A stretch of DNA of 34,037 nucleotides from assembly GCA_002481545.1 (NCBI GenBank), contig DLEF01000006.1, forward strand, positions 1 to 34,037, given 5' to 3'. This document shows positions 16,046-23,069 of the stretch, one piece after another (within the stretch, counting starts at the first letter, position 1; each line of letters opens with the position of its first letter). Origin of the DNA: Cyanobacteria bacterium UBA7753. GTDB lineage: Bacteria; Cyanobacteriota; Vampirovibrionia; Gastranaerophilales; Gastranaerophilaceae. The notes under the pieces are model-generated. The model saw nothing but the letters and a program-made list of their open reading frames with translations, had not been told where the DNA came from and made no database searches. Both the position numbers and the translations under genes were made by a program.

Positions 16046-16894
16046 TTAAGCCATATCAATCCGTTTCTTCTCTTCCACCAGTTTATCATAAACCCAATCA
16101 GGGACAAAGTTCTTACCCAAGTTTATTTGCCCGTTCATAATATTCGGTGCATGAAAATCTGAACCGCCGGTTACAATAAGCCCGTATTCCTCTGCCAAAG
16201 CAGAGAAATGCTCGATATACGGTGCCGAATGTTTTCTGTGATAAGCCTCAATCCCTCTTAAACCATAATTAACCAGTTCAGGGATAAGTTCATCCGCGAT
16301 AGGTACATCATACGGATGCGCTATTACAGGAATACCTTTAGCGTCGTAGATTGTTTCCACAACGTCAAACGGAGACATTGTTTTACGCTCTACGTAAACA
16401 GGTGAGCCCGCGTGAATGTATTTATTATACGCCTCAATCACGTTAGCCGTTCCGCCCGTATTGGTAATTGCCTTGGCAATATGCGGACGACCTATACTTC
16501 CGCCTTCCGCTACCATATTTTTAACATCCTCAAATCTGATTCTTATGCCCTCTTTTTTCTTCAACAGGGCTAAAATCTCTTTGGTCTGTTCAATTCTGGC
16601 TTTCTGCTGTGTCTTTAACATAGCGACAAAGTCTTTGTCTTTTACGTCCATAAAATAACCGAGGATATGGACTTCCATCCCTTTGTAAATAGTGTTGATT
16701 TCTACACCTCTGATGAGTTCCAAAGGTATATTGTTCTCATCAATATACTTCTTTGCAACATCATAGGATAAAATATTATCGTGGTCTGTGAGCGCGATGC
16801 ACTCAAGCCCATGTTCTACCGATAAATCAACAATCTTCTCGGGGGAATATATTCCGTCGGAATAATAGGTGTGTATATGAAAATCAGATTTCAT
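16046..16894 (-). CDS. PHP-domain metal-dependent phosphoesterase
   Basis: A 282-aa PHP-domain protein of the YciV/RNase AM-like group. Metal ligands are visible: HIHT (H6, H8) with D13, TDHDN (36-40), the mid-protein E66 region (GVEINT), then HPYD and GGSDFHA near the C-terminus. Members hydrolyse phosphoesters; characterised relatives act on 3',5'-bisphosphonucleotides or trim 5' RNA ends, so RNA turnover is the likely role here, matching its place behind rny and the ymdB-family gene. The ATG has a strong GGAGG site 5 nt upstream. It is spaced 24 nt from the preceding gene. The exact substrate is not determinable from sequence. Confidence 0.88.
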   Translation of the reverse strand: MKSDFHIHTYYSDGIYSPEKIVDLSVEHGLECIALTDHDNILSYDVAKKYIDENNIPLELIRGVEINTIYKGMEVHILGYFMDVKDKDFVAMLKTQQKARIEQTKEILALLKKKEGIRIRFEDVKNMVAEGGSIGRPHIAKAITNTGGTANVIEAYNKYIHAGSPVYVERKTMSPFDVVETIYDAKGIPVIAHPYDVPIADELIPELVNYGLRGIEAYHRKHSAPYIEHFSALAEEYGLIVTGGSDFHAPNIMNGQINLGKNFVPDWVYDKLVEEKKRIDMA

Positions 16895-16918
16895 TACACC
16901 CTCCTCGAATCATGTATA

Positions 16919-17752
16919 TCATACGCCGTTTTCAACGCTGACCTCCATTTCTTCATTCTTTTCTGCATGTACATTTATTCTTTTTATTTCGGTTGCTTTT
17001 CCGTCAACTATGGAAACTTCAACCGCATTTATCTGTGCGGGGTAACTTGTCGCGACTTCATATCGTTCAGGCAAGGATGTTGTAAGGCGTTTTACGGAAG
17101 TTTCGTATTCCATACCGATTATACTGTCTACGGCTCCGCAGAACCCTGCATCCGTAATATATGCCATCCCGTTCATTATTTTCTCATCCGCCGTCTGAAC
17201 ATGTGTATGTGTTCCGAACATTGCGGATATTCCAAGCTCTGACAAATACCTGCCGAAACATAATTTTTCTGCCGTTGCCTCCGCATGAAAATCGACGATT
17301 ATGTTTTGAGTATGTTCCTTGAGCTTTGCAACTTCATCCGCCACAACCTTCCAAGGTGAATCCAAAGGCTGCATAAAGACCCTGCCCAAGGCGTTAATAA
17401 CACCGATAGTCTCGCCGTTAAACTCAAATAAACGACTACCCTGTCCTATCGTGCCTGCGGGGTAATTGATGGGACGGATAAGTTTATCCGTCTCCGTGAT
17501 GTAGTTAAATATGTCTTTCTTATCCCAAATATGGTTTCCCGAGGTTATACAATCAATACCCCCGTCGGTCAATTCGTGATAATTTTTTTCGGTTAACCCA
17601 AACCCATGGGATGCATTTTCACCGTTTACAATAATAAAAGGCATATCATCAGTTTTATTTTTCAAATCGGCAATATAGGCAAGTACGGAATTTCTCCCGA
17701 CTTTGCCTACTAAATCACCGAAAAATAAAATTTTTAATGCCTTATTACTCAT
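16919..17752 (-). CDS. ymdB: YmdB-family calcineurin-like phosphodiesterase
   Basis: A 277-aa protein of the TIGR00282/YmdB family. Metallophosphatase motifs in order: FFGDLVGKVGR (11-20, D13), NGENASHG (43-50), GNHIWDKKD (72-80), DFHAEATAEK, and GTHTHVQTADE. The Bacillus member hydrolyses 2',3'-cyclic nucleotides and affects biofilm and RNase Y-dependent processes. It lies 32 nt downstream of rny; this adjacency is conserved across many phyla, supporting a shared RNA-metabolism role. The length is normal and all metal ligands look present. A Shine-Dalgarno is weak here, so translation may depend on coupling to rny. Confidence 0.92.
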   Translation of the reverse strand: MSNKALKILFFGDLVGKVGRNSVLAYIADLKNKTDDMPFIIVNGENASHGFGLTEKNYHELTDGGIDCITSGNHIWDKKDIFNYITETDKLIRPINYPAGTIGQGSRLFEFNGETIGVINALGRVFMQPLDSPWKVVADEVAKLKEHTQNIIVDFHAEATAEKLCFGRYLSELGISAMFGTHTHVQTADEKIMNGMAYITDAGFCGAVDSIIGMEYETSVKRLTTSLPERYEVATSYPAQINAVEVSIVDGKATEIKRINVHAEKNEEMEVSVENGV

Positions 17753-17784
17753 TTGTTCTAAGCTTTCATTATTATTTTTATTTA

Positions 17785-19296
17785 TTATTTTGCAATCTCG
17801 ACTGCTCTGAACTCTCTTACAACCGTGACTCTAATCTGTCCCGGATAATCAAGCTCGTTTTCAATCTTATTTGCAATATCGCGTGCAAGTTTTTGTGATG
17901 CCAAATCGTCAAACTGTTCAGCCTCAACGATTACTCTGACTTCACGTCCCGCCTGTACCGCGAATGATTGTTTTATGCCTTTATAGCTGTTTACAATCTC
18001 TTCAATCTTCTGCAAACGTTTGATATAAATTTCCAACGTATCACGTCTGGCGCCGGGACGACCTGCAGATATTGCATCCGCAATTTTTACAAGTACTGCT
18101 TCGACAGAATTTGCCGTAACGTCGTCGTGGTGAGCCTCGATTGCGTGAACAATTTCTTCACGTTCGCCGTATTTTCTTGCAAGCTGTACACCCAACTGAA
18201 CGTGTGTTCCTTCCTGTGTTTGGTCTACGGCTTTACCGATATCGTGCAAAAGCCCTGCACGTTTTGCGACATAAACATTTGCGCCGAGCTCTGCTGCCAG
18301 CATGCCTGCAATATGTCCGACTTCCAGAGAGTGCATAAGAACATTCTGACCGTAACTTGTTCTATAATACAAACGTCCTAAGTCTTTTATAAGCTCTTTA
18401 CTCAAGCCCATAACGCCCATATCGAGTGCTGCATTTTCACCCTCTTTGTAGATTTTCTTTTCGATTTCAGCCTTTGATTTTTCAACGACTTCTTCAATTC
18501 TTACAGGGTGAATACGACCGTCTTGAATAAGTTTTTCAAGAGCTATCTTTGCAACTTCTCTTCTTATCGGATCGAATGATGATAATACAACCGCCTCCGG
18601 AGTATCATCAATGATTAAATCGACACCCGTCAAGGTTTCTAAGGTTCTAATGTTACGACCTTCACGACCGATTATTCTTCCCTTCATTTCATCGTTAGGA
18701 AGAGATACGACGGAAACCGTTGATTCAACGACCTGTTCCATCATACAACGTTGCATTGTCGTTGATAAAATATCTTTTGCTTTCTCTTGCGCGTCGTCTC
18801 TAATCTTTGCTTCATTTTCTCTTATAAGCTGCATTCTCTCTTGAGCCAAGCTTTGTTTAAGCTGTTCCAAGAGCATATTTTTTGCATCTTCCGCAGACAT
18901 ACCTGCGATTCTTTCCAATTCGGAAATTTGTGTTTTTAAGGTTTGATCAAGCTCTTGTTCTTTTTTGTCAATTTCTTCTTCTCTTTTGTCAAGTCTTGAT
19001 TCTTTATCCACTACGGATTGAGTCTTTGTTTCCAACTCATCTTCACGTTTTGATAATTTGTTTTCTATGTTGTTAAGTTCTCTGCGTCTTTCGCGCTCCT
19101 CATCGTTGAACTTTTCACGTTCATCTTGGAGTGCTTCCTTTGCGCTGATAAGTGCTTCTTTCTTCAGCAACGCTTCTTTTTCCGCCAAATCGGCAGCACT
19201 GATTTTGGATTGTTTTGTCAGTTTCGCATACAATATGCACAGCACAACTACTGCAACTGCTAATACCGCAATCAGAGTGATTGAAATACTATCCAT
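17785..19296 (-). CDS. rny: Ribonuclease Y
   Basis: A 503-aa RNase Y, the membrane-bound endoribonuclease that initiates mRNA decay. There is one N-terminal transmembrane helix (about 5-24). A long charged coiled coil follows (about 30-175, dense E/K/R with leucine spacing). The KH domain carries the GRIIGREGRN loop (206-215), and the HD domain has HS near 322, HD at 351-352 and HHDD near 389. The length and motifs match the family closely. AAGGA lies 8 nt before the ATG. It heads the minus-strand group with the ymdB-family and PHP genes. A TATAAT-like -10 lies near 19330 on the minus strand, but I see no matching -35. Confidence 0.97.
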   Translation of the reverse strand: MDSISITLIAVLAVAVVVLCILYAKLTKQSKISAADLAEKEALLKKEALISAKEALQDEREKFNDEERERRRELNNIENKLSKREDELETKTQSVVDKESRLDKREEEIDKKEQELDQTLKTQISELERIAGMSAEDAKNMLLEQLKQSLAQERMQLIRENEAKIRDDAQEKAKDILSTTMQRCMMEQVVESTVSVVSLPNDEMKGRIIGREGRNIRTLETLTGVDLIIDDTPEAVVLSSFDPIRREVAKIALEKLIQDGRIHPVRIEEVVEKSKAEIEKKIYKEGENAALDMGVMGLSKELIKDLGRLYYRTSYGQNVLMHSLEVGHIAGMLAAELGANVYVAKRAGLLHDIGKAVDQTQEGTHVQLGVQLARKYGEREEIVHAIEAHHDDVTANSVEAVLVKIADAISAGRPGARRDTLEIYIKRLQKIEEIVNSYKGIKQSFAVQAGREVRVIVEAEQFDDLASQKLARDIANKIENELDYPGQIRVTVVREFRAVEIAK

Positions 19297-19603
19297 CTGC
19301 TTATCCTTTTCAATTGTTTTTATTATATATATACAACTGTCGGTACATATAACCTGCCGACGCGGTATTCAGATGCTTGGTAAATACAAAAGTCGGGCAT
19401 TATCTGTCCTACTTCGTTATTTTAATATTTACCGCTACCTCATTGCATATATTTTCTAAAAATTTTTCTCTACTACATCTGGTAACATTGTACCATATTT
19501 TTATGATTTTGTATATATATAAACGAAACTGTCAAAAAATTTTTACTTAACCCCGAATATGCAACACCTTGCGGAGATTTTCTGTTTTTTATATAATCGA
19601 AAT
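19297..19603. other. Divergent promoter region between rny and queC
   Basis: A 307-bp gap read outward in both directions. The right end holds the queC promoter (19569-19597). The rny side holds only a -10-like TATAAT near 19330. No gene or strong hairpin is seen in the middle; an ATG at 19559 in frame with queC lies upstream of the promoter and is not used. Confidence 0.5.
19569..19597 (+). promoter_or_regulatory. queC promoter (leaderless arrangement)
   Basis: TTGCGG (19569-19574), a 17-nt spacer and a perfect TATAAT (19592-19597). Only six bases separate the -10 from the ATG at 19604, so transcription should begin at or within a base of the start codon. Confidence 0.75.
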
Positions 19604-20269
19604 ATGGAGAAAAAATCAATTATATTACTCTCGGGGGGACTGGATTCTTTAGTATCGCTCGGGGTAGGAATAAAAGAATATAATATTCAACTTGCACTCA
19701 CATTTGATTACGGACAAAAACCCGTAGCCCGTGAAATTGCAACATCAAAAAAAATAACGGATTATTACGGAATATCACATAAAGTTATTTCTCTTCCGTT
19801 TTTGAAAGAGATTTCTCATAATGCTTTCACAGACGGAGACAAAGACTTGCCGACAGAAAACCTCGGGACAAAAGAGAGTGCAAAGGCTGTTTGGATTCCT
19901 AACAGAAACGGTTTATTTTTGAATATTGCGGCATCCATTGCTGATGCGGAGCATTACACGCATATCCTGTTCGGAGCAAACAAAGAAGAAGGGCAGACTT
20001 TCCCTGATAATACGCAGGAGTTTGTGGACGGAATAAATGAAAGTCTCAAATACTCAACATTTGAAGGGGTAAAGGTTGTGGCTCCGTTGATTAATTGCAG
20101 CAAGGATGATATAGTAAAATTAGCACTGGAGCATAAAGTTCCGTTGGAGCTTGCATACAGCTGTTACAAAGGGGAAGAGCAGAATTGCGGGGTATGTGAA
20201 TCATGCCTGCACTTAAAAAAAGCGCTTGAAGATAACGGCGCATACGAATATATAGAAAGACTGTTTTAA
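19604..20269 (+). CDS. queC: 7-cyano-7-deazaguanine synthase
   Basis: A 221-aa QueC, which converts 7-carboxy-7-deazaguanine to preQ0 with ATP and ammonia in queuosine synthesis. The PP-loop SGGLDS is at residues 10-15 and FDYGQ follows; the C-terminal zinc site has C187, C195, C198 and C201 (C-x7-C-x2-C-x2-C). An upstream in-frame ATG at 19559 would add 15 residues, but the promoter -10 lies between the two ATGs and the added residues are not family-like, so 19604 is chosen. No queD, queE or queF is nearby, so the rest of the pathway must lie elsewhere. It is the first gene of a four-gene plus-strand group. Confidence 0.95.
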   Translation: MEKKSIILLSGGLDSLVSLGVGIKEYNIQLALTFDYGQKPVAREIATSKKITDYYGISHKVISLPFLKEISHNAFTDGDKDLPTENLGTKESAKAVWIPNRNGLFLNIAASIADAEHYTHILFGANKEEGQTFPDNTQEFVDGINESLKYSTFEGVKVVAPLINCSKDDIVKLALEHKVPLELAYSCYKGEEQNCGVCESCLHLKKALEDNGAYEYIERLF

Positions 20270-20271
20270 TT

Positions 20272-20832
20272 ATGATTACAAAATACATTGATGAAGAAGT
20301 AAAATACATAGGCTCACAGCTTGCACCTCACTGGATTTATAAAAATTATAAAATACAAGGTGATGCAATCGTTGCATTCTGCGGGGAATGTGATGTTAAA
20401 TTAACCGAAATGGTTGATATAGAAGATGTTATAAATAATGAACCGATATACAGCAAATATATGCTTAGTTTTATAACGGAACAATTCAATGTTAACCTTG
20501 TGGAAGGGGTTTTCAGACAGAGATTGTTAATCTGTATCATAAAAGAAGAGCTTGAGAAACGCGGAATTATCGCGGAAAGAGACGGAGACGATTTGAGAAT
20601 AAACGGCGGGAAATTGACTGTTTCCATCGCGACGAAGTCTCCTACTTCAATCCTTATCCATACGGGTGTAAATATTCTGTCCGAAGGCGCTCCGATAAAG
20701 GCATGCGGATTGAAGAGCGAATTAAATATTGTTGACATAAAAGAATTTGCAAATACAATAATGAAAAGATATTCCGATGAGATTGAGGATATTGTATTAG
20801 CAAGTACCAAGGTTCGGGGAGTAACAGAATGA
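20272..20832 (+). CDS. DUF366 family protein
   Basis: A 186-aa protein matching DUF366. The N-terminal YIGSQLAPHWIYKNY is followed by GDAIVAFCGECDVKLTEMVD, with conserved PHW and GEC, and the C-terminal half carries KSPTSILIHTGVNI. The family has no proven function; residues such as H, C and D are conserved and a nucleotide- or metal-related enzyme is possible. It starts 2 nt after the queC stop, so the two are surely co-transcribed, suggesting but not proving a link with deazapurine metabolism. It ends in a 4-nt ATGA overlap with the next gene. Confidence 0.85.
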   Translation: MITKYIDEEVKYIGSQLAPHWIYKNYKIQGDAIVAFCGECDVKLTEMVDIEDVINNEPIYSKYMLSFITEQFNVNLVEGVFRQRLLICIIKEELEKRGIIAERDGDDLRINGGKLTVSIATKSPTSILIHTGVNILSEGAPIKACGLKSELNIVDIKEFANTIMKRYSDEIEDIVLASTKVRGVTE

Positions 20833-21419
20833 GCCAATATTATAAAAAATATATGAAGAAAAGAGAAGAAGAGAAACCGAGTGATTTTAAACTTTTTATC
20901 GGTGCTTTTCTTGTAATAATAGCCTTTTTTGCTATTTTGGTAACTCATTTGTCATTGAGTATGGACACCAATATCGGCGAAAATGATGAAGGCGATATGA
21001 AAGAATCCGGACTTGGAGTAAAACACCTTATTGACAGCCGTTTGAGATTTATCCAAATGGAAGATATAAGCGGAAACACATCAACGACACAAAAAACACA
21101 AGATAATAATAATTTAGAAAGATACGGAAGAACCGTACAGGAAGAAGCCCAAAAAGGTTACAGCGGACAGTATCAAAACTCTTACGGCTATGATACAACC
21201 CAACAGGCAAGACCTTACAGTCAAACTTACACAACTACTCAAAAAGCAGTAAGTCAACCTGTTTCAAGACCGAAGGCAACCTCTTATCAGGCTCCTGTGT
21301 CTATCCCGACGGCGACACCGACAACCCACAGAGCAACAACATCGGCGCCTGCTCCTCATTCGACAAGCAGCACCCCTGCGCATAACATACAGAAAAATCT
21401 TGCGCCTACGGGATTTTAA
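20829..21419 (+). CDS. Single-TM protein with Ser/Thr/Pro/Gln-rich tail
   Basis: A 196-aa protein. A short basic cytoplasmic N-terminus (KKYMKKREEEK) is followed by one transmembrane helix (about 21-43) and an acidic stretch with short predicted structure (48-75). A long low-complexity tail (about 80-190) rich in S, T, Q, P and Y has repeated TTQ, YSQT and PTATPTTH-like pieces. The topology is likely N-in with the tail outside; a cell-envelope tether is possible. No known family is recognised. Its start overlaps the DUF366 stop by ATGA, and it is followed 20 nt later by the TatD-family gene, so it is the third gene of the queC operon. Confidence 0.75.
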   Translation: MSQYYKKYMKKREEEKPSDFKLFIGAFLVIIAFFAILVTHLSLSMDTNIGENDEGDMKESGLGVKHLIDSRLRFIQMEDISGNTSTTQKTQDNNNLERYGRTVQEEAQKGYSGQYQNSYGYDTTQQARPYSQTYTTTQKAVSQPVSRPKATSYQAPVSIPTATPTTHRATTSAPAPHSTSSTPAHNIQKNLAPTGF

Positions 21420-21439
21420 ACAGTATAAAGGTAAATAAA

Positions 21440-22198
21440 ATGTCCTATATAATTGATACCCACGCACATTTAGATATGTATGAAGATTGGGAAAAAGTGT
21501 TTGCGGATGCCCAAAGCGAGGGGGTAAAAAAGATTGTTATTCCATCCGTGGAAGAAAAATACTTCGATAAAGTTATAAATATCGCAAACCAAAAAGATGA
21601 TATCTTCTGTATGCTTGGGATTTTTCCGACCGAGGCAAAGAGCTGGCACGATGATTTAATTGATAAGATGAAAGATTTATCAAAAAACAAGAAGATTGTT
21701 GCTATTGGTGAAATCGGGCTTGATTATCACTGGGATAAATCATTTGTTGATGAACAAAAAGACATTTTTATAAAACAGATAAAACTCGCAAACGAGTTAA
21801 ATCTGCCTATTGCAGTACACGACAGAGACGCACATAAAGATTGCTTTGATATTATAAAAGAACACAACAAAGGCGGAAAAGTATTATTTCACTGTTTCTC
21901 GGGCAGTCCCGAATTTGCAATGGAATGCGTAAGAGAAGGTTGGTATATAGCGCTCGGCGGGGTTGTGACATTTAAGAACGCAGTAAAAGTAAAAGAGGTC
22001 GCAAAAACGGTTCCGCTCTCTCATATGGTTTTGGAGACGGATTCTCCGTATCTGACACCGACACCTTTCAGAGGACAGGAAAACAGACCTCAATATATAA
22101 AATACGTTGCCCAAGAGATAGCAAAGCTACGAGAGATAAGCGTTGAAGAAGTAATGGACACAACAAGCAAAAATGCAGAAGAATTTTTCGGTATTTAA
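21440..22198 (+). CDS. TatD-family metal-dependent hydrolase/DNase
   Basis: A 252-aa TatD-family protein, a (beta/alpha)8 amidohydrolase-like fold with 3'-5' DNase activity in characterised members. Metal ligands are visible: DTHAHLD (D6, H8, H10), GEIGLDYH (E91), AVHDRDAH, LFHCFSGS and LETDSPYL with the final Asp. The common GIHPH motif reads GIFPTEA here, a change at a less critical site. The length is normal. An AAAGG lies 8 nt before the ATG. It is the last gene of the queC operon. No strong terminator follows, only the hairpin at 22237-22259, which lacks a U-tract. Confidence 0.93.
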   Translation: MSYIIDTHAHLDMYEDWEKVFADAQSEGVKKIVIPSVEEKYFDKVINIANQKDDIFCMLGIFPTEAKSWHDDLIDKMKDLSKNKKIVAIGEIGLDYHWDKSFVDEQKDIFIKQIKLANELNLPIAVHDRDAHKDCFDIIKEHNKGGKVLFHCFSGSPEFAMECVREGWYIALGGVVTFKNAVKVKEVAKTVPLSHMVLETDSPYLTPTPFRGQENRPQYIKYVAQEIAKLREISVEEVMDTTSKNAEEFFGI

Positions 22199-22213
22199 CC
22201 AAGGAGTGGTATC

Positions 22214-22259
22214 CGCCCCAACTTGGACTCTGCCGAAGAAACGATTGAGTATCGTTTCT
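22214..22259. repeat. Intergenic repeat with hairpin
   Basis: CGCCCCAACTTGGA (22214-22227) recurs exactly at 31366-31379. It is followed by a 9-bp hairpin AGAAACGAT (22237-22245) / ATCGTTTCT (22251-22259). It lies just after the TatD gene and could slow transcription or protect the 3' end, but it looks like part of a dispersed repeat family. Confidence 0.5.
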
Positions 22260-22448
22260 GAGAGGGGATAGTGATTGCGTTATCGTCATCCTGAGCAAAA
22301 ATTTTTTGTATCAGTCCCTATCTTTCAAATACCAGAGAAGGATCTCTATTGCAAGCACAGGTGGGGAGTGACAATTAATAATTATCTGTAGATTAAAATC
22401 TACCTTACACACTACATACTTTAATCAGTCTTGCATTCATAAGTATAA

Positions 22449-22619
22449 TTATTCAAATGCAAAATAATCTGTGCCATAAATTCTTTTATAGTCAGCATTA
22501 AATTCTTTGAACTCTTTAACAATGCTTTCAGGGGTGTCAGAATACACAACATGTAAACCTTGTTTGTTTACATAGCTGTTTTCTATTATTTTGTTTTCAA
22601 AATCAAGTTCAAATTGCAT
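22449..22619 (-). CDS. Small 56-aa hypothetical protein
   Basis: A minus-strand frame of 56 codons begins MQFELDFENKIIENSY and ends YGTDYFAFE. AAAGGATG lies 7-10 nt before the ATG, a good ribosome-binding site. Composition is typical of translated protein: acidic and aromatic, with no rare-codon runs. The middle (GLHVVYSDTPESIVKEFKEF) suggests one beta strand and one amphipathic helix. No family is recognised. It sits about 50 nt past the start side of the polA-linked secreted protein's 3' end, on the same strand, so it could be the last gene of the DUF212-polA transcript or be independent. Confidence 0.7.
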   Translation of the reverse strand: MQFELDFENKIIENSYVNKQGLHVVYSDTPESIVKEFKEFNADYKRIYGTDYFAFE

Positions 22620-22670
22620 GAATTACATCCTTTATCGTAATAATTAGGCATTATTTACGGCTCTTAATTT

Positions 22671-23069
22671 TTAAAAATTTTTTGCCTTGTTATCGTCTAC
22701 GTATTTGAAAATATTTTGCGGGATATATACGGAGAATGTCTCGTTTGTATTATACGGGGTGAGTTTCAGCATAGATTTATTTGATGAAACATAAACTATT
22801 GTTCCTAAAATCTTTTTATTATTTGCCGTGAATACAATATATCCGCCACGCGTCTGGATTTCTTTTATTTGATAATTATACTCATTTACCGCACAAAGGG
22901 TTAAATAATAAAGCTTTTCATATCCGATAGGAAAAGTTTTTACGCAGTTGCTCTCAAACTTTGCCTGCGGCACTTTTCCTGTGTTTGTCTGTTCAGCTAA
23001 CACAGGAACTGACGTCATTAGTCCTAACCCTAAAAATAATATTAAAACTGTTTTTATGACTCTTTCCAT
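22671..23069 (-). CDS. Small secreted protein overlapping polA
   Basis: A 132-aa protein starting at MERVIKTVLILFLGLGLMTS, a signal peptide with likely cleavage after VLAEQ-type residues (near 25). The mature part (~107 aa) has two cysteines (SNCVKTF, LTLCAVNEY) and a beta-rich core. I do not recognise the family. A longer frame starts at 23132 inside polA, but its extra 21 residues precede the signal peptide and are rejected. The chosen ATG lies 16 nt inside the polA 3' end, so it is translationally coupled to polA and transcribed with it. A periplasmic or outer-surface location is inferred. Confidence 0.75.
   Translation of the reverse strand: MERVIKTVLILFLGLGLMTSVPVLAEQTNTGKVPQAKFESNCVKTFPIGYEKLYYLTLCAVNEYNYQIKEIQTRGGYIVFTANNKKILGTIVYVSSNKSMLKLTPYNTNETFSVYIPQNIFKYVDDNKAKNF

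Noticed and set aside
19559..19603. Upstream ATG extension of queC
   Set aside because: The perfect -10 box lies between this ATG and the next one, so this ATG would not be transcribed from that promoter; the added residues are not QueC-like.
20346..20948. 200-aa antisense open frame
   Set aside because: It is a shadow of DUF366 and the single-TM gene, which have strong family or operon support.
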